A stretch of DNA of 64,000 nt from Streptomyces sp. CB02009 (GTDB lineage: Bacteria; Actinomycetota; Actinomycetes; Streptomycetales; Streptomycetaceae). Below, in pieces: positions 34,464 through 43,742 of the stretch. The stretch covers positions 1 to 64,000 of the forward strand of contig NZ_LIVV01000014.1 of assembly GCF_001905825.1 (NCBI RefSeq), read 5' to 3'. The position numbers and the translations under genes are program-made. The number at the start of each line of letters is the position of its first letter. Position 1 is the first letter of the stretch. The notes beneath the pieces are model-generated. The model was not told the origin of the DNA and did not search any database. It saw only the letters and a list, made by a program, of their open reading frames with translations.

Positions 34464-35809
34464 GAGTCCACCCGCCCGGTCCACCCGTATGGGCCCTGCC
34501 CGGTCTGCTGCGCAAGCTGGCGGTCGACCGGCTCGGCATGATGCGGGACGCAGCCGAACTCTCCGACGCCGTGCGCGTCTCCATGGGCCCGAAGAAGCTG
34601 TACATCTTCAACCGGCCCGATTACGCCAAGCACGTGCTGGCCGACAACGCCGCCAACTACCACAAGGGCATCGGCCTGGTGGAGTCCCGCAAGGTCCTCG
34701 GCGACGGGCTGCTGACCAGCGAGGGAGACCTGTGGCGCGCCCAGCGCCGCAACGTGCAGCCCGCGTTCAAACCGGGCCGGATCGCCGCCCAGGCCGGGGC
34801 CGTCGCGGAGGAGTCCGGCCGTCTGGTGGACCTGCTGCGAAAGCGTGCCGGGGACACACCCGTCGACGTCCTGCAGGAGGTCACCGGGCTCACCCTCGGT
34901 GTTCTGGGCAGGACCCTCATGGACACGTCGCTAGAGGGGCACGGCGGCATCGAGCACGCTTTCGAGGCTGTCCAGGACCAGGCCATGTTCGACATGGTTT
35001 CGCAGGGCCTGGTGCCGACCTGGGTGCCCTTCGGTACCCAGCGGCGGTTCCGTGCGGCACGCCGGGAGCTTACTCGGATTGTCGACGAGCTGGTGGCCGA
35101 CCGCAGCGCCCGCATGCGCGACGGGGACGGGGCCGACGACGCGTTCGCCCGGATGATCCTCGCCTCCCGTGAGCGTGAGGATCCGGCACTCGGCCGCCGC
35201 CTTCTCCAGGAGGAGCTCGTCACGCTGCTGCTGGCCGGGCACGAGACGACGGCGAGCACGCTCGGCTGGACCCTGCTGCTGCTTGCCCGCCACCCGCACG
35301 TCCGTGACCTGGTACGCGAGGAGACCCGCGCTGTTCTGGCCGGGGGACGTCTGCCCGAAGCCGACGACCTTCACAAGCTGACGTACACGACGCAGGTCGT
35401 CCAGGAAGCGATGCGCCTGTACCCGCCCGTGTGGATCCTGCCCCGGATCGCCCAGGCGCCCGACGATGTCGGCGGGTTCACCGTGCCGGCCAAGGCCGAT
35501 GTGCTGGTGTGCCCCTACACGCTGCACCGCCACCCGCACCTCTGGGACGACCCGGAGCGGTTCGACCCTGGCCGATTCGAACCGTCGCGGGTCGCGAACC
35601 GGCCCCGGTACGCGTACATCCCCTTCGGGGCTGGACCGCGGTTCTGTGTCGGCAGCAACCTCGGGATGATGGAGGCGGTCTTCGTCACCGCGCTCGTCAC
35701 CCGCGACCTCGACCTGACCCTGGTGCCCGGGCATGAGGCGGTCGCCGAGCCGATGATGTCGCTGCGGATGCGGGGAGGTCTGCCGATGACGATCCGCTCG
35801 GCGGACTGA
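34460..35809 (+). CDS. cytochrome P450 (E7-like) of the enediyne core operon
   Basis: 449 residues. I-helix AGHETT, EAMR (ExxR), PERFDPGRF and the heme loop FGAGPRFCVG (Cys396) are intact. The sequence is of the longer CYP102/CYP4-like bacterial type. Homologues accompany 9-membered enediyne PKS operons and are thought to oxidise the core. It is the last gene of the operon, followed by a strong terminator. Confidence 0.92.
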   Translation: MRVHPPGPPVWALPGLLRKLAVDRLGMMRDAAELSDAVRVSMGPKKLYIFNRPDYAKHVLADNAANYHKGIGLVESRKVLGDGLLTSEGDLWRAQRRNVQPAFKPGRIAAQAGAVAEESGRLVDLLRKRAGDTPVDVLQEVTGLTLGVLGRTLMDTSLEGHGGIEHAFEAVQDQAMFDMVSQGLVPTWVPFGTQRRFRAARRELTRIVDELVADRSARMRDGDGADDAFARMILASREREDPALGRRLLQEELVTLLLAGHETTASTLGWTLLLLARHPHVRDLVREETRAVLAGGRLPEADDLHKLTYTTQVVQEAMRLYPPVWILPRIAQAPDDVGGFTVPAKADVLVCPYTLHRHPHLWDDPERFDPGRFEPSRVANRPRYAYIPFGAGPRFCVGSNLGMMEAVFVTALVTRDLDLTLVPGHEAVAEPMMSLRMRGGLPMTIRSAD

Positions 35810-35825
35810 GCGGGACGGAACGCGA

Positions 35826-35863
35826 AGAGGGCCGGCCACGGTGAATGCCGTGGCCGGCCCTCT
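35826..35863. terminator. hairpin terminator at the end of the enediyne core operon
   Basis: Perfect 16-bp arms (AGAGGGCCGGCCACGG) with a 6-nt loop, between convergent genes. Confidence 0.9.
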
Positions 35864-35878
35864 CGGTATGACGGACGA

Positions 35879-36679
35879 TCAGCCGGCAAGACGGTCCAGG
35901 GCGTCGGCCCGCAGATCGAGCAGGGCCATCAGAATCGGCGGGTCCAGGGCGTCCAGCGGGCGCAGGGTGATCTCGGCCGGCATCAGGAGCGTGTCCTCGT
36001 GCGCGGTCACGGGCCCGTAGGTGCCGACCGACACGATGTCCTCGGCGCCGGTGCCGGAGGGCACGTGCTCGTGCCCGTACGGGACGGAGTGGACGAGGAC
36101 GTACCAGGTGCCGGCCGGGACGTCACGGAACTCGAAAGAGCCCGGCCCGTCCAGGACGGCACAGCGCACCGGCTGTCCCTGCGGGACGGGGGTGGGGAAG
36201 AGGCCCACGAAGCAGTGGCCGGGCATGCGGTTCTCGGGCAGGTGCACCCGACCGCGCAGGATTCCGCGGGTGCCCTCGACAGGGGGGCCCTGGTGCTGCA
36301 CCGGGCTGATTTCCGGGGTGAATCCATCCAGCTCACGGAACATGCTCGGAGATACGCCCACACATGATTTGAATCGGGAACTGAAGGTTCCGACGCTGCT
36401 GTATCCCACCTGGCTGCTGATGTCCGCCACGCTGAAATCGGTTTCGATCAGGAGGCGCTTGGCCTCCTGAAGGCGTAGTGCGGAGAGAAATCGTCCGGGC
36501 GACGTCCCCATCACGTCCCGGAATACCCGGGTGAAATGGAACTTGCTGAACATGGCGGTGCGCGCCATGTCGTCGATGGTCAGTTCCTGGCCGAGATTCG
36601 CATGCATTTCGTCGATCACTCGAAGGACGGCGGCTTCGATGGGGGTGGTGGTCACCGTTTCTCCCTGTCGTTGAATCAT
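35879..36679 (-). CDS. AraC/XylS-family regulator
   Basis: About 266 residues from ATG 36679, which overlaps the stop of the upstream regulator gene (ATGA); a GTG at 36655 with GGGAGA upstream is an alternative start. The DNA-binding domain is N-terminal (IDDMARTAMFSKFHFTRVFR; VADISSQVGYSSVGTFSSRF), the reverse of most AraC proteins. A C-terminal beta-rich domain of ~130 residues follows (RGRVHLPE...FVGLFPTPVPQGQPVRC). AraC regulators occur in C-1027-type clusters. Probably a cluster regulator. Confidence 0.87.
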   Translation of the reverse strand: MIQRQGETVTTTPIEAAVLRVIDEMHANLGQELTIDDMARTAMFSKFHFTRVFRDVMGTSPGRFLSALRLQEAKRLLIETDFSVADISSQVGYSSVGTFSSRFKSCVGVSPSMFRELDGFTPEISPVQHQGPPVEGTRGILRGRVHLPENRMPGHCFVGLFPTPVPQGQPVRCAVLDGPGSFEFRDVPAGTWYVLVHSVPYGHEHVPSGTGAEDIVSVGTYGPVTAHEDTLLMPAEITLRPLDALDPPILMALLDLRADALDRLAG

Positions 36680-37758
36680 GCTGCCGGCCTGGATCCGGAG
36701 GCCGTCTGCGGGAACGGAGCGGGGGTCGAGTCGGTCAGCCGCCGTCGGCCGAGGTCGTCGGCGAACCTCTTCCAGGCGTGGGAACACTGGAGGGCCAGCT
36801 CCGCGACGGTGTCCGTGCAGTGCGGGGGTATCGCGTCGGCCTGCTGGCGCCAGGCCTCGTCGACCACGAAGTGGGTGTGGAGCCAGCGCAGGAACTGGCG
36901 TCCCGAGTCCGAGTGCCTCAGCGACGGGTCGCCTGCGAGCCGTCGCAGGGTCTCCAGCGAGCCGCGCGAGCGGTTCGAGCCGGAGGGCGTGGTCGTGGTG
37001 GAGGGCTCGGCCGTGCCGGCGCGAGGGGGCGGCGCCAGCGGGAGGGGCGGGTCAGGGACGTTCGGCGCCGGAGGGCGCGGGCCGGTCGCGGGCCGACGGC
37101 CCTGGGGCACCGGTGCTTCACCGCGAAGGAGCCGTCGGCGCACGTCGTGGGCTGTCCCGAGGGACAGGCCGGTCTCCTGGACGATCGCGCGCAGGGGCAG
37201 GTCGGGGCGCTTGGTCATGAGTTCTGCGGCACGGAGCCGCTCGGCCGTGCGGTCGAGCGGGTGGACCCGGCCGTCGGCCCCGATCCGGATGTTCGCGTGC
37301 GGAGAGTCCGCGGTCGAACGCGGACGGATCGAGGCGACCGTCTTCGCGTCGAGGCCGGTGGAGGAGGCGACCGATCGGTCCGAGAGTTCCGGGCGGGCAC
37401 GCAGAATGCGTTCGGCGGCCGCCTTGCGGTCCGTGACCGACAGCGGAAGACCGTGGGTGATGTTGGCCGTCACCGAGCGGAGAAACGCTTCCTCGTCGGC
37501 GCCGTCGAAGTACTGCACCTCCACCGAGGACAGCCCCATCGAGGCGGCGGCGGCGACGCGGTGCATCCCGTCGACCACGCGCATGGTCGTGCGGTGGACG
37601 AGGACCGGGGGCAGAGAGCCGTAGATGTCGGCGAGACGACGCACGTGCTCCGCGTCCACGCCGTTCAGGCGCGGCGAGTCGGCCGGCAGCAGCGCCTCGA
37701 TCCGCACCTGGTGGGTGAAGTTGGCCGGCAGCGTCAGAGATCTGTCGTTGCTGTCCAC
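36676..37758 (-). CDS. StrR-type pathway-specific regulator (ParB/Srx-like N-domain)
   Basis: 360 residues from GTG 37758; ATG 37863 with AGGA eight bases upstream would add 35 residues. The N-terminal region LLPADSPRLNGVDAEHVRRL, VLVHRTTMRVVDGMHRVAAA and ANITHGLPLSVTDRKAAAER is the StrR/ParB-like hallmark. HTH segments follow (DRSVASSTGLDAKTVASIRP). A Pro-rich linker and a C-terminal helical part (RQFLRWLHTHFV) complete it. StrR-type proteins activate antibiotic clusters, including enediynes. Coupled to the AraC gene. Confidence 0.9.
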   Translation of the reverse strand: MDSNDRSLTLPANFTHQVRIEALLPADSPRLNGVDAEHVRRLADIYGSLPPVLVHRTTMRVVDGMHRVAAAASMGLSSVEVQYFDGADEEAFLRSVTANITHGLPLSVTDRKAAAERILRARPELSDRSVASSTGLDAKTVASIRPRSTADSPHANIRIGADGRVHPLDRTAERLRAAELMTKRPDLPLRAIVQETGLSLGTAHDVRRRLLRGEAPVPQGRRPATGPRPPAPNVPDPPLPLAPPPRAGTAEPSTTTTPSGSNRSRGSLETLRRLAGDPSLRHSDSGRQFLRWLHTHFVVDEAWRQQADAIPPHCTDTVAELALQCSHAWKRFADDLGRRRLTDSTPAPFPQTASGSRPAA

Positions 37759-37863
37759 CTCTCCCCTTCCCCCTGGCGAGATCGAGGCGTTTTCTGCTTG
37801 CCCCTGAGAACCCCGCGGAAATAGGCCGCCCCACTGCGGAGATCGTTCATCCCGGATGAGCAT

Positions 37864-38042
37864 AGTGAACGTCCTGTTTGTTTCTGAGGCCCTCGCCGGG
37901 AGATATCGCGACTCCGGTTAGTTGCGTGACGAGACCCATGTTCGGGTGAACGGTCCCGGGGTTGGTTGTTTGAAAAGACTCAACGCTTCTAGCTTTCTTC
38001 TCACGCCACCAGGAACACCCCCCACCTGACCGGGAGAACGAG
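37864..38042. promoter_or_regulatory. divergent promoter region between the StrR-type gene and the accessory operon
   Basis: This 179-nt region is relatively AT-rich. It contains GTTC-GGGT-GAAC (around 37939-37950) and, on the minus strand near 37915-37935, GTCACGCAACTAACC, which matches the right half of the HxlR-type site. Confidence 0.45.
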
Positions 38043-38630
38043 TTGCAGACAGTACGGAGAATCCCCGAACGGAGGGTCGACATCGGGGACGAAGCGACGA
38101 TCACCCTCGAGGCCTACGCGGACACCATCGTCCCGGGCGAGAAGCGCTGGCCTGGGGACCGGGCGATCGCGGGCGTCAGCACCGGTGGCGGCTCCGTCAC
38201 CGCAGGCGCTCTCGATCTCCTGCGCTGGGACGCCACCGGCATCCACGACGGCCTTGAGGATCTGGCGAAGCTGGTCAACGGCCACGCCAGGACCTACGCC
38301 GAGAAGACCGGCCTCACGCTCGACACCGACGTGCCGCCCTTCGTCGCCCTCGACTACGACGACCGTGTCGCGCTCATCGTGGAGCTCACCACTCCCGGCC
38401 ACGAGGAGAAGGACTTCTGGGTCCTGCTCTCCCTCTTCTGCAACATGGCCTACGACTCCGCCGCCCACCTGCACACCGCCGAGGCCCTCGCGGCCGGCCA
38501 CCCGGGACTCGAGGCCATGGGCATCACGCAGCCGGACGCCGACGGACTGTGGCGATTCCAGGACTTCGGTTACGGCAGGCAGCTCGCCGACCTCCACCCC
38601 GACACCACCCTCTCCGGGAGCCCAGCATGA
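38043..38630 (+). CDS. enediyne accessory protein (DUF5987-like; E8 position), coupled to GMC oxidoreductase
   Basis: 195 residues from TTG 38043 (GGGAGA six bases upstream). The opening pattern TLEAYADTIVPGEKRWPGDR resembles the gluconate-2-dehydrogenase subunit 3 type of small subunit that pairs with GMC flavoproteins, but without an export signal. The ATGA overlap with the GMC gene supports a complex. In 9-membered clusters an unassigned protein sits in this position before E9. Family name from memory; function not established. Confidence 0.65.
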   Translation: MQTVRRIPERRVDIGDEATITLEAYADTIVPGEKRWPGDRAIAGVSTGGGSVTAGALDLLRWDATGIHDGLEDLAKLVNGHARTYAEKTGLTLDTDVPPFVALDYDDRVALIVELTTPGHEEKDFWVLLSLFCNMAYDSAAHLHTAEALAAGHPGLEAMGITQPDADGLWRFQDFGYGRQLADLHPDTTLSGSPA

Positions 38631-40294
38631 GCGACACGATCGAGAAGACCGACGTCCTGGTCATCGGGAGCGGCTTCGGCGGAGCCATCGCCGCCTACCA
38701 CCTGGCCGCGGGCGGAGCGAAGGTCACCGTTCTGGAGCGGGGGCCCTGGCTGAAGAACGACGAGTTCGAGCACGACTACAAGCTCGGCTCCTCCTACACG
38801 CGGATCTTCGACTTCGTCGTCGGCGACGGCATGAGCGTGCTGGGCGGCAACTGCGTCGGCGGCGGCAGCGTGGTGTACTTCGCGGCCATGCCGCGGGCCC
38901 CGAAGTTCGTCTTCGACCGGAACGGCAGCATCGGCCGCAGGATGTGGCCGAAGTCCATCAGCCGCGAGACCCTCGACCCGTGGTACGACCGCGTTGAGGA
39001 ATCCCTCTCGGTCAGCAAGCAGGGCTGGGAGGACGCCTCCTACGCCGGCGGACTCTGGGCCGCGGCCTGCGACCACGCCGGGCGCACCGCCAACCCGCTC
39101 GCCGCCGCGATTGACAACTCCAAGTGCGTCAACTGCAACTTCATGATGGCCGGCTGCCGCTTCGAGGCGAAGCAGTCGCTCACCGTCAACTACCTGCCCG
39201 GCGCGCTCGCCCACGGCGCGGAGATCCGCCCGCTGCACGAGGTGCAGTACGTGTCGCGGACCCCCGAGGGCGACTACCGCGTCCACTACAACATCGTCGA
39301 CGACGAGGACTACCGTCTCCAGCACGGATCCGGCGTCATCGAGGCCAAGATCGTCGTGATGGCGGCGGGCGCCGGCGCGACCCCCGTCATCCTCCAGCGC
39401 AGCGAGGCCCACCTCGGCACGATGCCGCACGCCGTCGGCCGCTACTTCTCCGGCAACGGCGAGCGGCTCAACACGGCCATCATCAACGAGGACAAGGCCG
39501 CCGAGATCCTCGGCCTGAGCCGCGGCGAGGGCGACCTGCCGTACGGTGCCAACGCCATCGGCAAGGGCCCGACCGTGGCGAGCTGGGACAAGCTCGACGG
39601 CTCCCTGCCGGAGTACGCCCGCTACTCCCTGGAGCAGCTCTACTTCCCGCCGGGTCTCGGCACCATCCTCGCCCAGGTGCCGGACGCCACGGGGCCGACC
39701 TGGTTCGGCAAGGAGAAGAAGGAGATCCTCAAGAACTGGAAGTCCTGGCTGACCATCTTCTGCATGACGGAGGACGACAACGAGGGCGTCTTCGGACCGC
39801 CGCCGGCCACCGGCAACTCCCACCGCATCTCGCAGCAGATGCTCGGCCGCGGCAACCTGTCGTACAAGCCGACGAAGAACACGTGGCACGGCTGGAACCA
39901 GGCCGACGCCGACGTCAAGGAGATCCTGGAGAAGGACGGCCTCGCCAAGGTGATGCCGTGGACCAACGACCTGGTCGGCGCCTACACCGTCCACCCGCTG
40001 GCCTCCTGCCGCATGGGTGACGACCCGGAGACCTCGGCGCTCGACGACACCAACGAACTGCGCGGCCACTCCGGCATCTTCGTCACCGACGGCTCCGCCG
40101 TCCCCGGTGCCCTGACCGTCAACCCGGCGATGACCATCGCAGCGCTCGCCGAGCGGGCCGTGCCGCACATCGTGGCCGCCGCCCAGGCCAAGGGAATCGC
40201 GGTCACCTACGGCGCCCCGGCGCCCACGGGCTACAAGAACGGACGCAAGGGCGTGCTGCCTCTGCTGAAGCAGAAGAGCCTCGCCACCGTGTGA
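38627..40294 (+). CDS. GMC-type FAD oxidoreductase (E9-like)
   Basis: 555 residues. Rossmann motif DVLVIGSGFGGAIAAYHLAA at the N-terminus, GGNCVGGGSVVY flavin region, a CVNCNFMMAGC cysteine cluster (as in cholesterol-oxidase-like members), and the C-terminal GAYTVHPLASCRMG and FVTDGSAVPGALTVNPAMTI segments with the catalytic His/Asn neighbourhood. It probably oxidises an alcohol on the core or a precursor. Orthologues (E9) mark 9-membered enediyne clusters. Confidence 0.88.
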   Translation: MSDTIEKTDVLVIGSGFGGAIAAYHLAAGGAKVTVLERGPWLKNDEFEHDYKLGSSYTRIFDFVVGDGMSVLGGNCVGGGSVVYFAAMPRAPKFVFDRNGSIGRRMWPKSISRETLDPWYDRVEESLSVSKQGWEDASYAGGLWAAACDHAGRTANPLAAAIDNSKCVNCNFMMAGCRFEAKQSLTVNYLPGALAHGAEIRPLHEVQYVSRTPEGDYRVHYNIVDDEDYRLQHGSGVIEAKIVVMAAGAGATPVILQRSEAHLGTMPHAVGRYFSGNGERLNTAIINEDKAAEILGLSRGEGDLPYGANAIGKGPTVASWDKLDGSLPEYARYSLEQLYFPPGLGTILAQVPDATGPTWFGKEKKEILKNWKSWLTIFCMTEDDNEGVFGPPPATGNSHRISQQMLGRGNLSYKPTKNTWHGWNQADADVKEILEKDGLAKVMPWTNDLVGAYTVHPLASCRMGDDPETSALDDTNELRGHSGIFVTDGSAVPGALTVNPAMTIAALAERAVPHIVAAAQAKGIAVTYGAPAPTGYKNGRKGVLPLLKQKSLATV

Positions 40295-40320
40295 CACCCC
40301 CGACCGGTTTTCCGCCGACC

Positions 40321-40372
40321 AGTGGGTTGCTTCAGAAAACTTTCCCTGACCAGTGAGTTGCTTCACGCGACT
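40321..40372. promoter_or_regulatory. tandem HxlR-type sites upstream of the 40396 operon
   Basis: CCAGTGGGTTGCTTCAGAAA and CCAGTGAGTTGCTTCACGCG start 31 bp apart (about three helical turns). Both end just before the GTG at 40396. Confidence 0.6.
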
Positions 40373-40395
40373 CGAAGCCGAACCAGGAGGCGGCG

Positions 40396-41436
40396 GTGCG
40401 ACCGCTCGTAAGAATCATGCTGAGGGACTCCCTCCGGCAGATCCGGCACATCGCGGCCGTCCCGCACGCAGAGGCCCGCGGCCCGGTGGCCGAGGTCTAC
40501 GCCCAGGCCCGGCGCGAGTTCGGCGTCGTCGCCCCGCCGCTGGCACTGCACTCGCCGTCCCCCGAGGCGCTCGCCGCCTCATGGCTCCTGCTGCGCGAGA
40601 CGCTCCTCGCCCAGGGCCGGGTGAGCCGGGCTGCCAAGGAGGCGGTCGCCACCGCGATCTCCCGGGCCAACGACTGCCCGTACTGCGTCGAGGTCCACGA
40701 GGCCAAGCTCGCGACCCTCACCGGCGCGGACGCCCACGAGCCGCTCGCCGGCTGGGCGGACCGCAACGCCCTGGGCCCGGCCGAAGGGGAGGAGCAGCGT
40801 CCCTTCGACGCGGCCGACGCCCCCGAGATCCTCGGCACCGCCGTCACCTTCCACTACCTCAACCGGATGGTCCGGCTCTTCCTGCCGGACTCGCCCGTCC
40901 CCGACGCGGCTCCCGCCAAGGGGCGCGGACCGGTGATGCGGATGGTCGCCCGCGCCATGCGCCCCGACGCCGGTACGACGGTGACACCCGGAACGGCGCT
41001 CGACCTGCTCCCCACGGCGCCGCTGCCGGACGGACTCGACTGGGCGAGGCCCAACCCGGCCATCGCCGGTGCCCTCGCCCGGGCGGTCGCCTCCGTCGAC
41101 GCAGCGGCCGAGCGCTGGGTCCCCGAACCCGTACGCGACCTCCTGCACACCGAACTCGCCGTCCACGACGGCACCGCCCCCGGCCCGACCCGGGCCTGGC
41201 TCGGGGAGGCGACCGACAGCCTCGACGCGGGACATGTGCCCGCGGCCCGGCTCGCGCTTCTCGTAGCCCTCAACCCCCACCAGATCACCGACGCGGACCT
41301 CCAGGAGTTCCGCGCTCTCCACCCCGAAGACCGGGAGCTCGTGGAGCTGGCCTCATGGGCGGCGCTCACCGCCGCCGTCCGCATCGGAGCCCGCTTCGCC
41401 GAGCCCACCCGGCCCCTGACATCCACCGCCGGCTGA
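40396..41436 (+). CDS. AhpD/carboxymuconolactone-decarboxylase-type protein
   Basis: 346 residues from GTG 40396 (AGGAGG upstream). The region LAQGRVSRAAKEAVATAISR followed by CPYCVEVHEAKL is the CMD/AhpD signature with a redox CXXC pair and downstream His. Longer than simple AhpD proteins, with a second helical half. Such proteins act as peroxidases or thiol-redox helpers; here it could protect cells from radicals produced by the enediyne, an inference only. First gene of a four-gene operon with two HxlR-type sites. Confidence 0.75.
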   Translation: MRPLVRIMLRDSLRQIRHIAAVPHAEARGPVAEVYAQARREFGVVAPPLALHSPSPEALAASWLLLRETLLAQGRVSRAAKEAVATAISRANDCPYCVEVHEAKLATLTGADAHEPLAGWADRNALGPAEGEEQRPFDAADAPEILGTAVTFHYLNRMVRLFLPDSPVPDAAPAKGRGPVMRMVARAMRPDAGTTVTPGTALDLLPTAPLPDGLDWARPNPAIAGALARAVASVDAAAERWVPEPVRDLLHTELAVHDGTAPGPTRAWLGEATDSLDAGHVPAARLALLVALNPHQITDADLQEFRALHPEDRELVELASWAALTAAVRIGARFAEPTRPLTSTAG

Positions 41437-41492
41437 CCGGCCCCCCCCACACACACCGACACCCCCGCTTCGCCTCTGAGGAGACAACGATC

Positions 41493-42302
41493 ATGACCCC
41501 GCTGAACGACGTGCTGAAGGACCTCGCCATCGAGATCGAGGAGACCGCCCGCCTCGTCGAGGGACTGGACGAGCAGGCCTGGCACACCCCTACACCCGCC
41601 CCCGGCTGGAGCATCGCCGACCAGATCGCCCACCTCACCTTCATCTTCCACCTGGCCGGCACCGCGGCCTCCGACCACGAGAGCTTCGCCCAGATCGCGG
41701 CCGGCGCCGCCCGTGACTTCGACGGGGCCGTCAACGCCGCCCTGAAGCAGTTCAACCCGTTCCCGCCCGCCGAACTCCTGGGCCGCTTCCGCGCACTGGG
41801 CCGCACGTCCGTCGACGCGCTCGCCGCCGTCCCCGAGGGCCAGGTCGTGCCCTGGCTCGTCAACCCGCTGCCGCCGACCGTTCTCGCCTCCGCCGGAATC
41901 ATGGAGATCTTCGGCCACGGCCAGGACATCGCCGACGCCCTGGGCGTGCGCCGCGAGCCCACCGAGCGCCTGCGCCACCTCGTCTTCTTCACCTTCCTCA
42001 CCCGGGACTTCGGCTACCTGTCCCGCGGCCTGACCCCTCCGGCCGAGCCCTTCCGCTTCGAGGTGACCGCCCCGAACGGCCAGATCTGGGCGTACGGCCC
42101 CGAGGACGCCGCGAACAAGATCACGGGACCCGCCGAGGACCTCTGCCTCCTGGTCACCCGGCGCCGCCACCGTGAGGACCTCGCCGTCGTCGCCGTCGGC
42201 GACGAGGCCGAGCGCTGGCTCGACATCGCCCAGGCTTACCGCGGCCCCGCCGGAGAGGGCCGCACGCCCGGCCAGTTCGCCCACGCCCACTGCGAGCACT
42301 GA
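41493..42302 (+). CDS. DinB-like/TIGR03084-type metal-binding protein
   Basis: 269 residues from ATG 41493 (GAGGAG upstream). The N-terminal helical bundle contains PTPAPGWSIADQIAHLTFIF and a later GHGQDIADALG, the metal-binding histidine pattern of the mycothiol-dependent maleylpyruvate isomerase/DinB family. A C-terminal sterol-carrier-like part has FRFEVTAPNGQIWAYG. Possible mycothiol-linked isomerase or detoxifying transferase. Substrate unknown. Confidence 0.75.
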   Translation: MTPLNDVLKDLAIEIEETARLVEGLDEQAWHTPTPAPGWSIADQIAHLTFIFHLAGTAASDHESFAQIAAGAARDFDGAVNAALKQFNPFPPAELLGRFRALGRTSVDALAAVPEGQVVPWLVNPLPPTVLASAGIMEIFGHGQDIADALGVRREPTERLRHLVFFTFLTRDFGYLSRGLTPPAEPFRFEVTAPNGQIWAYGPEDAANKITGPAEDLCLLVTRRRHREDLAVVAVGDEAERWLDIAQAYRGPAGEGRTPGQFAHAHCEH

Positions 42303-42424
42303 CCCGGCCGTGACCGTCCGTCCGGCGGCCGAGCGCCGCGCCCCGACCGCGTTACCCGGCCCGCTCACGCGGGCCCGGAGCCCACCAACCCCCCCCAGCC
42401 GCAGCCTCTGCCAGGAGCCCCCCC

Positions 42425-43327
42425 ATGACCGCCACCTCCCTGCGCACCGCCGTCGTCATCGGCTGCGGCACCACCGGCACCTCCGTCGCCCTCGCCCTCA
42501 CCACCGCGGGCGTCGACGTCGCCCTGATCGACCAGGACCCGCGGGCGACCGACGAAGCCGTGGCCCTCGGCGCCGGAGCCGCCTGGACGTCGCGACGCCC
42601 GCCCGCCGACCTCGTCGTCGTCGCCACTCCGCCGTCCGAGGTCGTCGACACCCTCTACAGCGCCCAGAGCCGGGGGCTAGGAAACGTCTACACCGACACG
42701 GCCGGCACCAAGGAGATCGTCTCCGCCGAGGCAGAGCTGCGCGGCTGCGACCTCAAGGGCTATGTGCCCGGACACCCGCTGGCCGGACCCGACGCCCCCG
42801 GCCCGGCCGCCGACGCCGCCGACGCCGACCGCTTCGTCGACCGGCCCTGGATCCTGTGCCCGTACGAGACCACGCCCGACTGGGCCCTGGAGACGGTCGC
42901 CGCACTGATCCGGCTGTGCGGGGCGGACCGCCTGTACCTGGCGCCCCACGTGCACGACCGGATCGTCGCCGAGCTGTCTCACGGCCCGCACCTGGTCGCG
43001 GCCGCCCTCTCCACCCGGTTCGCCGACAGCTCCTCGGCGTTCCTCGGCCTCGCCGACCAGGGGCTGCGGGACGCCGTCCGCACGGCGGGCGGCGACCCGT
43101 GGCTGTGGAGCGACCTCCTGGCACACAACGCCGGCCCGGTGGCCGACGTGCTGGAGCGGATCGCCGACCAGCTCGCGGGCGCCGCCGCCATCCTCCGCGA
43201 AGGAGACGACTCGGCCCCACTGGAGCTCGCCCTGACCTTGGAGGAGGGACGGCGGGGGGAGACGGCGCTGCGGCAGGCCGGTGACCTGCGCACGACGCGA
43301 GATGCGCGCACCGGCGGAAGGGTGTGA
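42425..43327 (+). CDS. prephenate dehydrogenase (TyrA-like)
   Basis: 300 residues. Rossmann motif VVIGCGTTGTSVALAL, then DLVVVATPP, YTDTAGTKEIV and KGYVPGHPLAGPDAPG, the TyrA prephenate-dehydrogenase series. It would convert prephenate to 4-hydroxyphenylpyruvate with NAD(P), providing a dedicated supply of aromatic precursor inside the cluster. Arogenate as substrate is possible. The methyltransferase two genes on acts on exactly this kind of keto acid in its closest family. Confidence 0.87.
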   Translation: MTATSLRTAVVIGCGTTGTSVALALTTAGVDVALIDQDPRATDEAVALGAGAAWTSRRPPADLVVVATPPSEVVDTLYSAQSRGLGNVYTDTAGTKEIVSAEAELRGCDLKGYVPGHPLAGPDAPGPAADAADADRFVDRPWILCPYETTPDWALETVAALIRLCGADRLYLAPHVHDRIVAELSHGPHLVAAALSTRFADSSSAFLGLADQGLRDAVRTAGGDPWLWSDLLAHNAGPVADVLERIADQLAGAAAILREGDDSAPLELALTLEEGRRGETALRQAGDLRTTRDARTGGRV

Positions 43328-43337
43328 CGGTCGCGTG

Positions 43338-43601
43338 ATGACCTCCCCCTCACCGACCTCCGCGTACGCCGCCGAGGACCGATGGCCCGCCTCCGCCCTC
43401 CGCGTGGTCAAGCTGCTGTTCCGCTCCGCCTACTGGACCGTGTCCGACTTCGGCTGGGTCTGGCTCGGGATGACGACGCTGACGGTGCCGCTCATCGACG
43501 AGCCAGCCCCCGACGGGCCGCCCCCCGGCCACCCCGAGCGGCTGAGCGGACTTCCCCTCACCTCGGTGGAGCGCGCCCTGGAACAGCAGCTGACGGGCTG
43601 A
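43338..43601 (+). CDS. small unknown protein
   Basis: About 87 residues from ATG 43338 (or GTG 43335), 10 nt after the prephenate dehydrogenase. A central hydrophobic stretch (FRSAYWTVSDFGWVWLGM) and a Pro-rich segment (DEPAPDGPPPGHPERL) are visible. I do not recognise it; codon pattern is good and it is codirectional with the operon. Confidence 0.55.
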   Translation: MTSPSPTSAYAAEDRWPASALRVVKLLFRSAYWTVSDFGWVWLGMTTLTVPLIDEPAPDGPPPGHPERLSGLPLTSVERALEQQLTG

Positions 43602-43643
43602 CACGACGGCGCCGATGTCCCAGAAGAGGTGTCCCGCGGGGCA

Positions 43644-43660
43644 GAGCAACGTCAGAGATG
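43644..43660 (+). promoter_or_regulatory. possible GCGCAA-N6-AGATG motif upstream of the C-methyltransferase
   Basis: GAGCAA-cgtcag-AGATG, 99 nt before GTG 43743. It also sits in a hairpin (CAGAGCA/TGCTCTG), so it may instead be a terminator. Confidence 0.4.
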
Positions 43661-43742
43661 CTCTGTCCCGCCCCTGCTTGAAGCATGAGGGACGAAGGGT
43701 GACCCACCCGTGAACCGGCCCGAGGACGAGGTGCTGAGAGCA

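Noticed and set aside
37939..37950. GTTC-GGGT-GAAC as a StrR-type binding site.
   Set aside because: The known StrR-type site has longer arms and an 11-bp spacer; this short palindrome alone is too weak to call.
38570..40366. Long open frame (598 codons) antisense to the GMC oxidoreductase, with similar ones opposite UnbV, the IS701-like gene and the MMPL gene.
   Set aside because: Typical of ~72% GC DNA: no ribosome sites, low-complexity Gly/Val/Asp content and no recognisable motifs.
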